Of a DNA stretch of 64,000 nucleotides, positions 54,301-61,862 are shown in pieces. Every line of letters begins with the position of its first letter. Position 1 is the first letter of the stretch. The notes beneath the pieces are model-generated. The model saw only the letters and a program-made list of their open reading frames with translations. It was not told the DNA's origin and ran no database searches. This DNA comes from JAKEFM01 sp035695825 (GTDB lineage: Bacteria; Planctomycetota; UBA1135; JAKEFM01). Both the position numbers and the translations under genes were made by a program. The DNA is taken from contig DASRRH010000025.1 of NCBI GenBank assembly GCA_035695825.1, forward strand, positions 21,136-85,135, read 5' to 3'.

Positions 54301-54794
54301 CGCGCGGGAGACCACCCTCGATCGTCGAACCCGGGCGAGGTCCACCCCTCCGGAGCGCGCTCCGCCGTCCGCCAGTGGAGGCCCGATTCGATTCGGAACC
54401 TCTCCCCCCCTACTGCGACGACGTCGGCGAATAGGAAGAGCGCGGCCGGGCCCGCGTCGTTGCGAGCCTCGACCGCGAGGACGTTCTCCCCGGGGTGAAG
54501 GGAGCGCGCGAGGTCGATCCGGGTCGCGTTCTCCCACGAGTCCCCCCTCCCCACGAAGGCGCCGTTCACCCAGAGGGAGAAGTGGTTGTCGCTCGCGACG
54601 AACGCCCTCCCCTCGCGCGCCTCACCCGGGAGCGCGAAGGTGGCGCGGAAGAAGCACCGTTCCCCGTCGGGCCTCTCGAGCGCCTCCGCCCACGAGCCCC
54701 AGATCCACCGTGCGCCGCCGGGCTCCTGCGCCGCGAGAGCGGTCGAGAGGCCCGCGACCGCCGCGAGGGCGGGCCCAAAGAGGGGCGCGGACAT
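51396..54794 (-). CDS. PVC-type secreted propeller / HEAT / cytochrome c / DUF1080 protein
   Basis: The 1132-residue protein is a planctomycete-type mosaic. After a signal peptide (about 1-22) a beta-sandwich (about 28-180) resembles the sugar-binding jelly roll of beta-galactosidases. A PQQ-/NHL-like propeller follows (about 195-500; VVEGPDGRLYVAIGNH, GLRNSYDLAFDGHGDLFALD), then HEAT-like helices (about 560-780). A class-I heme site CAACH starts at residue 822, and MPEGLVDPL gives the likely axial Met. A DUF1080 lectin/hydrolase domain (about 945-1130; LFDGRTLAGWRG, NSGLQFRS) ends the protein. It likely oxidises sugars in the periplasm. The electron acceptor is unknown. Confidence 0.88.
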   Translation of the reverse strand: MSAPLFGPALAAVAGLSTALAAQEPGGARWIWGSWAEALERPDGERCFFRATFALPGEAREGRAFVASDNHFSLWVNGAFVGRGDSWENATRIDLARSLHPGENVLAVEARNDAGPAALFLFADVVAVGGERFRIESGLHWRTAERAPEGWTSPGFDDRGWSPAREIGRYGEGPWAGVVWESRPRFEPLPGFRVETVAEGIGSLLAIALDGGGLVASVEGGGILRLRDVDRDGTFEEVRTLSEEVRSSHGLLVSDGALFAVGEGSQGSGLYRIEEGKTVLLGRFGGEGGEHGAHGVVEGPDGRLYVAIGNHATLEETWSPASPYRIHYEGHVLPRILDPRGHAHGVKSPSGIVARVDREGREWEVFAGGLRNSYDLAFDGHGDLFALDSDMEWDAGLPWYRPVRLLHVVPGGEYGSRTGSSVWPDSYADSLPAAVEVGRGSPTGMCLYDAGAFPPRLDGALLAGDWSLGRILAFHLSPKGASYGGTVETLLQGRPLNVTDLVVAPDGSLLFATGGRGSLGGVHRLLYEGQVEDASSRLRTRALSPPRFDARAPLPAVLAGLGDPDRFVRFAAARELERRDVGAWEEESTGKGEPLARAEALVALARVGLGLADAPACARGIGMGKDLLGAGGTARLVALRALELLLLDADAPHPADLRGLGESLLRLFPTGDHAADREIAALLARLAPAGTVEALLDRLEGEPSRSEQIHLAYALRTVRKGWGGDAVARFARWLSGALGWEGGFSFEGYVRRIREDFLGLLDGEARKAAEAEAPLSKAHLSVPARAGAEPRDFDRTLLFLQRTLDRPWRSRGEGARNFRERCAACHRFGDDRGGVGPDLTGVAGRFALPELLEEVLAPSRRVADPYRTLEVVTKGGALVAGMPLLDDGSRLSLLRSDGETVELGADEIAERRPSARSAMPEGLVDPLTLEEVSDLFAYLLEADSVPPAPGPLWTPLFDGRTLAGWRGDPSLWRVEGGTIVGESEGLPESRFLVSRGDFADFLIEAEVRVSLGNSGLQFRSGEVGPSRLRGYQADLGESNWGSLYEEGGRGTLAQVPFDVWRSIVEEKGWNHLLVGAVGDRIRIEMNGVPTVELRDAAAERGRFGIQLHAGGRTRVFVRNLRLRTAELSRSGG

Positions 54795-54858
54795 GGCGAT
54801 CCGATCTTCGGCCGCCGATGCGACGCCGTCGAGACCCCGAGGGCGCCGTCCTCGAGAA

Positions 54859-54878
54859 CCGGCGGCTCGCGCCGCCGG
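54859..54878 (-). terminator. Hairpin after fusA
   Basis: A perfect 8-bp stem, CCGGCGGC-TCGC-GCCGCCGG, lies 9 bases past the fusA stop. It has no T-tract, so it may be a weak or Rho-assisted terminator. Confidence 0.45.
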
Positions 54879-54886
54879 GCATCGTC

Positions 54887-57034
54887 CTAGGCGGTCGGAC
54901 GCAGGAGCTCGGCCGCGACGGCCTCGGGCACCGGCTCGTAGGCGAAGGGCTCGAGCGAGAAGGTCCCGCGTCCCTGCGTGAGGCTCCGGACCCTCGTCGC
55001 GTAGGCGAACATCTCCGCGATCGGGACCTTCCCCCGGATCGCTCTCCCTCCCGCCGTGAAGCCGAGGTCCTCGATCCGCGCGCGCCGCGACTGGAGGTCC
55101 CCGAGGACCTCGCCGAGGAACTCCTCGGGCACGGTGACCTCGAACCTCATCACCGGCTCGAGGAGGACGCCGTTCCCCTCGGACGCCATCCGGAAGGCGA
55201 GGGCGCCCGCCGCCGTGAAGGCCATGTCGGAGGAGTCGACGTCGTGGGCCTGCCCGTCGATGAGGCGCGCCCGGAACCCGACGAAGGGGAAGCCGAGCCG
55301 CCCCCCCGCCTCCGCCGCATCCCGGATCCCTCGCTCGACGGAGGGGATGTACTCCCGCGGGACGCGACCGCCGGTGACCTCGTCCTCGAAGACGATCTCC
55401 TCCTCGCCCGGCGTCGGCTCGAAGACGACCTTGACCACCCCGTACTGGCCGTGGCCCCCGGTCTGCTTCACGTGGCGCCCCTCCACCTCCCGGACCCTGC
55501 GGAGCGTCTGCTTGTACGCGACGCGGGGGGGGCCCGTGTTCACCTCGACGCCGAAGTCGCGCCGGATTCGGTTCACGACGATCTCGAGGTGAAGCTCTCC
55601 CATGCCGGAGAGGACCATCTGCCCGGTCGCATCGTCCGTCTTCGACCGGACGGTCGGGTCCTCCCGGAGCACCCGTCCCACGGCGTCGCCCAAGCGGTCT
55701 CGGTCCGCGTTCGTCCGCGGCTCGATCGCGATCGAGAGGACCGGCCGCGGAAACGACATCCGCTCGAGGAGGATCGGCTTTCCCTCCGCGCAGAGCGTGT
55801 CCCCCGTCACGGTCCCCTTCAGCCCGACCGTCGCGAAGATGTCCCCCGTCCGGACCTCCTCGATCGCCTCCCGGTCGTCGGCGTGCATCAGGAGGAGTCG
55901 TCCGATCCGTTCCCGCTTCCGCGTGCGGGGGTTCAGGAGCTGCTCCCCGGCGCGCGCCCGCCCCGAGTAGACGCGCACGAAGGTGAGATCCCCCGTCTTG
56001 TCGGCGAAGGTCTTGAACGCGAGGGCGGCGAAGGGCTCGTCGGGGTGGGGACGCCGCGTCGCCTTCTCTCCGCTCGCCGGGTCGACCCCCTCGATCGGGG
56101 GGATGTCGAGCGGGGAGGGGAGGAACCGCACGACCGCGTCGAGGAGGAGGTTCACTCCCCGCTTCCGGAGGGCCGACCCGCAGAGGACCGGCGTGATGGC
56201 GCGCGCGATGGTCGCCTTCCGCAGGGCCGCGATCAGCCCCTCCCGGTCGACCTCCCCCCCCTCGAGGAACGTCTCGAGGATCTCGTCGGAGAAGTCCCCC
56301 GCCGCCTCGACGAGGGCTTCCTTCCCCTTGAGGACGGCGTGGCCGTAGTCGGAGGGGATCTCCTCGCGTCGCACCCGCCTCCCCTCCGAGGCGTCGTCGA
56401 ACAGGTAGAGGGCGTCGTCGATCAGGTCGATCACCCCCGCGAAATCGGCCCCCTGACCGAAGGGGATCACGAGGGGCACCGGGCGGGCCCCGAGGCGCGT
56501 GCGGATCGACTCGACGGAGGCGAAGAAGTCGGCCCCCGGCCGGTCCATCTTGTTCAGGAAGCAGAGGCGGGGCACGCCGTACCGCTCGGCCTGCCGCCAC
56601 ACCGTCTCGGACTGCGCCTCGACCCCGTGGACCGCGTCGAAGACCGCCACGGCTCCGTCGAGGACGCGGAGGCTGCGCTCGACCTCGGCCGTGAAGTCGA
56701 CGTGCCCGGGGGTGTCGATCAGGTTGATCCGGTACCCGTCCCACTCGACGGTCGTGGCCGCCGACGTGATCGTGATCCCCCGCTCCCGCTCCTCCTCGAG
56801 GTAGTCGAGGACGGTCGTCCCCTCGTGGACTTCCCCCATCTTGTGGACCCTCCCGGTGAGGAAGAGGATCCGCTCGGAGACCGTGGTCTTGCCCGCGTCG
56901 ATGTGGGCCATGATCCCGAGGTTGCGGGTGCGCGCGAGGCGGTCGAGGTCCGGCGGCGCCTTCACGGTCTTCCGTTCCGCAGGCTGGGGGGTCGGCGTCT
57001 TCGAATCGGGTCGCGTCGAGGCGGCAGAGGGCAT
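54887..57034 (-). CDS. fusA: Translation elongation factor G
   Basis: EF-G is the ribosomal translocase. The 715-residue protein has G1 MAHIDAGKTT, the switch region ERGITITSA, G3 DTPGHVDF, G4 NKMD and G5 GSAL. Domain IV contains GGHGQYGVV and the C-terminal region ends with the SLTQGRGTFSLEP motif. An N-terminal extension of about 38 residues (Ser/Thr/Pro/Lys-rich) precedes the G domain; the ATG at 57034 is the first Met after a non-conserved stretch, and a shorter start could be used. No rpsL, rpsG or tuf gene is adjacent, so it may be one of several EF-G paralogs. Confidence 0.93.
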   Translation of the reverse strand: MPSAASTRPDSKTPTPQPAERKTVKAPPDLDRLARTRNLGIMAHIDAGKTTVSERILFLTGRVHKMGEVHEGTTVLDYLEEERERGITITSAATTVEWDGYRINLIDTPGHVDFTAEVERSLRVLDGAVAVFDAVHGVEAQSETVWRQAERYGVPRLCFLNKMDRPGADFFASVESIRTRLGARPVPLVIPFGQGADFAGVIDLIDDALYLFDDASEGRRVRREEIPSDYGHAVLKGKEALVEAAGDFSDEILETFLEGGEVDREGLIAALRKATIARAITPVLCGSALRKRGVNLLLDAVVRFLPSPLDIPPIEGVDPASGEKATRRPHPDEPFAALAFKTFADKTGDLTFVRVYSGRARAGEQLLNPRTRKRERIGRLLLMHADDREAIEEVRTGDIFATVGLKGTVTGDTLCAEGKPILLERMSFPRPVLSIAIEPRTNADRDRLGDAVGRVLREDPTVRSKTDDATGQMVLSGMGELHLEIVVNRIRRDFGVEVNTGPPRVAYKQTLRRVREVEGRHVKQTGGHGQYGVVKVVFEPTPGEEEIVFEDEVTGGRVPREYIPSVERGIRDAAEAGGRLGFPFVGFRARLIDGQAHDVDSSDMAFTAAGALAFRMASEGNGVLLEPVMRFEVTVPEEFLGEVLGDLQSRRARIEDLGFTAGGRAIRGKVPIAEMFAYATRVRSLTQGRGTFSLEPFAYEPVPEAVAAELLRPTA

Positions 57035-57293
57035 GGTTTCGGACGGCGCTCGGGAGCCGGCGGTTCCGCCGGGGTCCCTCCCGGGCCAGGGCCCCCTGCG
57101 GGCTGCGCTCGACGCCCAAAAAATCACCCCTCCGTCCGACCGACCCTCTGGTCGATCGAGGGAGGGGTCGATGAACTCGTAGAGGGGAAAAAGATTAGCG
57201 CGAGCGGCCGTCTCGTCAAGCGGCGCGGCGGGGGTATCGGCGGGACGAATCCCCGCGCTGGAGTCCCCCGGTGCCCCCGGGGGGCGGACCCCT
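57035..57293. other. Intergenic region upstream of fusA
   Basis: This 259-base gap should hold the fusA promoter on the minus strand. It contains an AT-rich patch around 57187-57197 (GGGGAAAAAGATTAG on the plus strand), unusual in this GC-rich context. No hexamer pair or hairpin convinces me. Confidence 0.3.
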
Positions 57294-57572
57294 TCACCGT
57301 AGGAGGAGGAGCAACCCGAGGACGAGGAGGGCCACCAGGAGGAGCCGGGCAAGGAACCTGCGCGTCCAGGTCCGGCGGGCGAGCCCCTCCCGCTCGAGGA
57401 ACGAGCGATAGTCGCCGGGGGAGAGCTCCTCCTCGGGGATCTCGATCGACTCGCTCGCCGCCTCGTCGTCGTCCCGCCAACCGGTCTGCGCGTCGCTTCC
57501 GCACCCTCGGCACGAGCGCGACCCCTCCCGGACCGGGGCTCCGCAGTTGGGACAGGGGAACTTTCGCTTCAA
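57294..57572 (-). CDS. Small zinc-ribbon membrane protein
   Basis: The 92-residue protein opens with a zinc ribbon (CPNCG and CRGCG, about 7-29), has an acidic middle (about 35-60), and ends with one hydrophobic helix (about 75-92) that would anchor it in the membrane with the ribbon in the cytoplasm. I do not recognise the family. TTG at 57572 overlaps the rlmD stop (TTGA), so it is translated with that gene. The function is unknown. Confidence 0.7.
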   Translation of the reverse strand: MKRKFPCPNCGAPVREGSRSCRGCGSDAQTGWRDDDEAASESIEIPEEELSPGDYRSFLEREGLARRTWTRRFLARLLLVALLVLGLLLLLR

Positions 57573-58861
57573 CGCGCGCGGGGTTCGAGGAGGGTCACGA
57601 CCTCGACGTGTTCCGTCTGCGGAAAGAGGTCGACCGGCCGCACGGCGAGGAGGGCGAAGTCGCGGAGCAGGCGCCCGAGGTCCCTCGCGAGCGAGACGGG
57701 ATTGCAGGAGACGTAGACGAGGGCGCCGGGGCGAAGGCGCGAGGCCGCCTCGAGGGCCCCGTCCGCGCACCCCGCCCGGGGAGGATCGAGGACGAGGAGG
57801 TCGACCGGACCCCGCGTCTCCCCCAGCCGCTCCTCGACCCTCCCGGCGAGGAAGCGGGCGTTCCCGAGGCGGTTCGAGCGGGCATTCCACTCGGCGTCCG
57901 ACGCGGCCGCCGCGTTCTCCTCGATCCCGAGCACTTCGCCCGCCTCCCGCGCGAGGAAGAGCGAGAGGGAGCCGATCCCGCTGTAGGCGTCGACGACCCG
58001 GCCGCGGACGCGATCCCCGGCGAGCTCGCGGACGAGCGCGTAGGTGCGCTCCGCCATCCGGGCGTTCACCTGGACGAAGGCGGTGAGGGAAACGCGAAGG
58101 CGCAAGTCCGCGAGGCGGTCGAACAGATAGGGCCTCCCGAGGAGCCGGACGGTCCGAGGCCCCAGGATCGTGTTCCCGCGCCCCGGGTTGAGGTTCCGGA
58201 GGACGGAGACGACGCGAATGGCACGACCCCGGCCCGTCCGGAGCCCGTTCCCCGCCTCCTTGGCCGCGCCCGCGAGCCGGTGCCCGTCCGGGAACGGTCC
58301 CTCCGCCGTCACGAAGGCCGCCATCATCTCCCCGGTCGCGGGGGAGCAGCGGAGGAAGAGGTGGCGGAGCGTCCCCTCCCCGGTCCGCTCGTCGTAGACC
58401 GGGACGCGCGAGGACTCGATCGCGTCACGGAGCCGGTTCGCGACCTGCGTCAGCGCCGGCTCCTGGATGTCGCACCTCCGCACGTCGACCAGCGCGTGGC
58501 TCCCGCGACGGAAGAACCCGGCCACGACCTCCCTCCGGCCGCCCTTCCGAAGTCCGCGGAGGGGGTAGATCGCCTTGTTCCGGTAGTGGTAGGGGTGCGG
58601 ATCCGGGAGGACCGGGGCGACCTCGACCGGTTCCCCCCGGAAGACCTCCGCGAGCGCCCGTTCGACCGCCGCACGCTTCGACCGGAGCTGCTCCGCGTAG
58701 CCTCGATCGAGGAGGGAGCAGCCGCCACAGGGACCGAAGTGCGGGCAGAGATCCCCCGGCGTTGGAAACAGCGAAGCGGGCGCCCGCCGGGCGACGCCCG
58801 CTTCTTCCACGTGCCTTTTCCCTGGGCTCCTCGGTTCGGTCGTCTCCGGCACCGAGGACAT
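57569..58861 (-). CDS. rlmD: 23S rRNA (uracil-C5)-methyltransferase RlmD/TrmA-family
   Basis: The 430-residue protein methylates uracil in RNA with S-adenosylmethionine. The Fe-S motif CPHFGPCGGC (about 39-48, plus a downstream Cys) is present, with VQVNARMAERTY before the SAM site VVDAYSGIGSLSL (about 286-298). The catalytic region has LDPPRAGC and YVSCNPVSLARD with the nucleophilic cysteine. It lacks the N-terminal TRAM domain of E. coli RlmD. The exact target uridine (23S U1939, U747 or tRNA U54) is inferred only from family. The zinc-ribbon gene overlaps its stop. Confidence 0.85.
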   Translation of the reverse strand: MSSVPETTEPRSPGKRHVEEAGVARRAPASLFPTPGDLCPHFGPCGGCSLLDRGYAEQLRSKRAAVERALAEVFRGEPVEVAPVLPDPHPYHYRNKAIYPLRGLRKGGRREVVAGFFRRGSHALVDVRRCDIQEPALTQVANRLRDAIESSRVPVYDERTGEGTLRHLFLRCSPATGEMMAAFVTAEGPFPDGHRLAGAAKEAGNGLRTGRGRAIRVVSVLRNLNPGRGNTILGPRTVRLLGRPYLFDRLADLRLRVSLTAFVQVNARMAERTYALVRELAGDRVRGRVVDAYSGIGSLSLFLAREAGEVLGIEENAAAASDAEWNARSNRLGNARFLAGRVEERLGETRGPVDLLVLDPPRAGCADGALEAASRLRPGALVYVSCNPVSLARDLGRLLRDFALLAVRPVDLFPQTEHVEVVTLLEPRAR

Positions 58862-58935
58862 CCGCAGGTCCAGGGGGAAGCGGGGAAGTCCGCTCCGGCT
58901 CCCCCACGAGAACGGGGAGCGGGCCGGGGCGGAGG

Positions 58936-59244
58936 TTAGACGAGGACCCGGGCCAGGGCCTCGAGGAAGGCCTCGTTCTCGTCCGGCGCGCCGATCGCCA
59001 TGCGGAGGGTGTTCTCGAAACGGGGATACTTGGACACGTCCCGCACCGGGACGCCGTGGCGAATGAGCTCCCGATGCACCCGCTCGGGATCCGCGACCGT
59101 GAAGAACACGAATCTCCCCATGGAAGGACGGACCATCACCCCGGAGATCGCGCTCATCCGGGCGAACATCCGTTCGCGCTCGTCCTCGATCTCGAGGATG
59201 GGGAGAAGTAGGGGGCTCTTTTTCATCTGCGTTCGACCGGCCAT
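58936..59244 (-). pseudogene. C-terminal remnant of a histidinol-phosphate aminotransferase-like gene
   Basis: The 102-residue frame (ATG 59244 or 59226) matches the C-terminal quarter of HisC-type fold-I aminotransferases: ERERMFARMSAISGVMVRPSMGRFVFF, shown here in part, then RELIRHGVPVRDVSKYP and LRMAIGAPDENEAFLEAL. The PLP-binding large domain, including its lysine, is absent. About 250 residues upstream would be needed, and the sequence there is not coding. I infer a deletion remnant. A functional single-domain protein cannot be excluded because the frame is still intact. Confidence 0.7.
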
Positions 59245-59565
59245 GCTGTCTCCGTGCTCGGGAATCCGTGCCCTTCGATCCGCGAGATCGGCCGGTCCAG
59301 GGGACAACCGGCCAGGGGGGCGCGAAGACCCGCGGGATCGGCCGACTCGAAAGGCCGAACTCGTGAAATGCTGAGGGGATAGGCTAACCCTCCGGCGCGA
59401 CCGAGTCAAGATCCCACCGCAGGATCTTGGGTAGGAATGCTCCTTCCTCCTCAAGATGTCGTATGCGGGAATTCCGACCCCGCGCTTCCGCCGTCTTCGC
59501 AGGGGCGAGGCAGGACGGCCGCGGCGCCGTGCCAGGCTCCTTCGACCGCCCGGTATCCTCCCCCC
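59245..59565. other. Intergenic region before thrC with one hairpin
   Basis: This 321-base gap carries the promoter side of thrC-thrB. No T-box, leader peptide or threonine riboswitch pattern was seen. The only structure noted is the hairpin at 59407-59429. The part next to 59244 shows no convincing remainder of the hisC-like gene. Confidence 0.4.
59407..59429 (+). promoter_or_regulatory. Perfect hairpin upstream of thrC
   Basis: An 8-bp perfect stem, CAAGATCC-CACCGCA-GGATCTTG, stands alone in the gap. It lacks a T-tract on either strand. It could be an operator or part of a leader RNA for thrC. Confidence 0.35.
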
Positions 59566-60816
59566 GTGCCCGCCTCTTCGACCGCCACGGGGCTCTCCTG
59601 CCGGCGCTGCCTCTGCCGGGTCCCCCTCGGCGCGCTGGAGTCGTGCCCGACCTGCGCCGGAACGCTGGTTCCGACCTACGACATCGAGCGCGCGGCCCGC
59701 TCCATGTCGGACCTCGACACCCGACCCCGCACGATGTGGAGGTACTCCGAGCTCCTCCCCGTCGACAGGCCGCCCGGGTTCGGCGAGGGGATCGGGTGGA
59801 CGCCCCTCATCGACGCGCCCCGGCTCGCCCGAGCCCTCGGCCTGCGCTCCCTATTCCTCAAGAACGAGGGGGTCTGTCACCCCACCTGCTCGTTCAAGGA
59901 CCGCCCCGTCGCGGTCGCCGTCGCCGCCGCCCAACGGTTCGGGTTCCGCGTGCTCGCCGCTCCATCGACCGGGAACCTCGCGAACGCGACGGCGGCACTC
60001 GCCCGGCTCGCGGGGCTCGAAGCGCGCGTCTTCGTCCCAGCGGACCTCGAGGAGGCGAAGATCGCGGGGGCCGCCGTCTTCGGCCCCGGCGTGCTGGCGG
60101 TCCGGGGGAGCTACGACGAGGTCCGTCGCCTCGCCGCGACGCTCGCCGCACGGGAGTCGTGGGCGCTCGTCAATCACACCCTCCGTCCCTTCTACGGGGA
60201 GGGATCGAAGACGATCGCCTTCGAGGCGGTCGAGCAGCTCGGGGGCCTCCCCGAGCAGGTCCTCCTCCCGATGGGGAGCGGCCTCCTGCTCGACCGGGTC
60301 GCGCGCGGGTTCGAGGAGTGGGGAGCCCTCCGGGCGGTCTCCGGTCCCCGTCCCCGGATGTGTGGGGTGCAGGCGCAGGGGTGCGCCCCGATCGCCGAGG
60401 CGTTCCGCCGGGGGGAGGCGAGCGCGCGCCCCGTCCGTCCGCGGACGATCGCCCGCTCGATCGCGGTCGGCGAGCCTGCCTCGGCGGTGGAAGCGCTCGA
60501 GGCGATCCGGGGGAGCGGCGGGACGGCCGTCTCCGTGTCGGACGAGGAGATCCTCGAGGGGACCTTGCTCCTCGCGCGGACGGAAGGGATCTTTGGAGAG
60601 ACGGCCTGCGGGGCGAGCGTCGCCGGGGCGCGACGCCTCGTCGAGGAGGGAGGGCTCGACCGGGACGCGCGGACGCTCCTCGTCCTCACGGGGAACGGCT
60701 TCAAGACGGCCGACGCGCTGCGCGGGAGGCTCGCGGTGCCCGTCGTGCGCGCCGATCCGACGGAGGCCATGGCGGCCCTCCGGTCCTCGACCTCCGGCGT
60801 AGGACCCTCGGGGTGA
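59566..60816 (+). CDS. thrC: Threonine synthase
   Basis: Threonine synthase makes threonine from O-phosphohomoserine with PLP. The 416-residue protein has an N-terminal zinc ribbon (C12, C15, C27, C30), the PLP lysine K111 in CSFKDRP, STGNLANATAA as the substrate loop and PMGSGLLLDR as the phosphate-cup segment. GTG at 59566 gives the zinc ribbon at the N-terminus. Its stop overlaps the homoserine kinase start (GTGA), the best evidence that this copy is the biosynthetic one. The paralog is at 43819-44988. Confidence 0.9.
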   Translation: MPASSTATGLSCRRCLCRVPLGALESCPTCAGTLVPTYDIERAARSMSDLDTRPRTMWRYSELLPVDRPPGFGEGIGWTPLIDAPRLARALGLRSLFLKNEGVCHPTCSFKDRPVAVAVAAAQRFGFRVLAAPSTGNLANATAALARLAGLEARVFVPADLEEAKIAGAAVFGPGVLAVRGSYDEVRRLAATLAARESWALVNHTLRPFYGEGSKTIAFEAVEQLGGLPEQVLLPMGSGLLLDRVARGFEEWGALRAVSGPRPRMCGVQAQGCAPIAEAFRRGEASARPVRPRTIARSIAVGEPASAVEALEAIRGSGGTAVSVSDEEILEGTLLLARTEGIFGETACGASVAGARRLVEEGGLDRDARTLLVLTGNGFKTADALRGRLAVPVVRADPTEAMAALRSSTSGVGPSG

Positions 60817-61862
60817 GGCGCGCTCCCCCGCTCCAGGTCGTCGTCCCCGCGTCCACCTCGAACCTGGGGCCGGGCTTCGACCTCCTCGGCCTGGCGCTCT
60901 CCCTCCACCTCCGGGTCGAGCTGCGGGGCACGAGCCGGTCGCGGATCGAGCGTCGCGGCACCCTCGCCCCGCTCCGCGTCCCGTTCCGGGCCGACCTCCT
61001 CGTTCGCGCGGCGGCCGCCCTCGCGCGTCGCGCCGGAGCCCGGCTCCCGCGGCTCGACCTCCTCGCCGACTCCGAGATCCCCGTCGCGCGGGGGCTCGGG
61101 TCGAGCGGGGCCGCCGTCGCCGCGGGGCTCCTCCTCGCCGACGCGCTCCTCGGGACGCGCCTGGCGCGCAAGGAGCTCGCCGCGATCGGGGCGGACCTCG
61201 AGGGGCATCCGGAGAACGTCGCGGCCTCCCTCCTCGGAGGCCTCGTCGCGGGCCGGCCGCGCCCGGGAGGCGGCTGGCTCTTCTTCCGCCCTCTCCACGA
61301 CCGCCGACTTCGCGCCGCCGTCGCCTGGCCGTCGGTCGAGATCCCGACCGAACAGTCTCGGGCCGCGCTCCCGAGAAGCGTCGGGTTCGACGTCGCACGC
61401 GACAACGCGCGGAACCTCGCGACCCTCCTCGAGGGGCTCCGGAGGCTCGACCCCGACTGTCTCCGCCTCGGGATCCGCGACGGGCTGCATGTCCCCCGCC
61501 GCGCCCGCCGGATCCCGGCCTACGGCGCCGTCGTCGAGGCGGCGCGCCGGGCGGGCGCCCTCGCCGCGACGATCAGCGGGAGCGGGTCGGCCGTCCTCGC
61601 CCTCTGCGCCTCGGCGCGCGCCGCCCGGCGCGCCGCGCGCGCCATGGCCGGGGCCTTCCGAGACGCGGGGGCCGGGGGCGAAGGGAGGGCCCTCCCGATC
61701 GCTGTCCGCGGGGCGCGGGTGCTCGGGGCCGTCGACTCGGTCGGGCTCACTCCCGGAACCGCTGCAGGAGGAGGTCCACCTCGCCCGGGCTCGTGCACCG
61801 GGCCGCCTCCGTCGCGAGCCGGCGGCACTCGCGCGCGTCGAGCTCGAGGATGGCCTGCTTGA
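60813..61862 (+). CDS. thrB: Homoserine kinase
   Basis: Homoserine kinase is a GHMP-family kinase that feeds threonine synthase. The 349-residue protein has the substrate motif PASTSNLGPGFDLLGLAL near residue 12, the ATP loop ARGLGSSGAAVAAG (about 95-108) and the C-terminal GALAATISGSGSAVLAL (GHMP motif 3). GTG at 60813 overlaps the thrC stop. The last 38 residues are Gly/Pro/Arg-rich, look non-conserved, and overlap the convergent ptsI by 116 bases, so the protein may simply read through an unselected tail. Confidence 0.9.
   Translation: MRRAPPLQVVVPASTSNLGPGFDLLGLALSLHLRVELRGTSRSRIERRGTLAPLRVPFRADLLVRAAAALARRAGARLPRLDLLADSEIPVARGLGSSGAAVAAGLLLADALLGTRLARKELAAIGADLEGHPENVAASLLGGLVAGRPRPGGGWLFFRPLHDRRLRAAVAWPSVEIPTEQSRAALPRSVGFDVARDNARNLATLLEGLRRLDPDCLRLGIRDGLHVPRRARRIPAYGAVVEAARRAGALAATISGSGSAVLALCASARAARRAARAMAGAFRDAGAGGEGRALPIAVRGARVLGAVDSVGLTPGTAAGGGPPRPGSCTGPPPSRAGGTRARRARGWPA

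Noticed and set aside
54710..58939. A very long plus-strand frame over fusA and rlmD
   Set aside because: Same reason: antisense to well-identified genes, with Arg/Glu/Gly-biased composition and no domain.
59245..59565. T-box or threonine leader before thrC
   Set aside because: No T-box bulge motif, threonine-rich leader peptide or terminator pair is visible.
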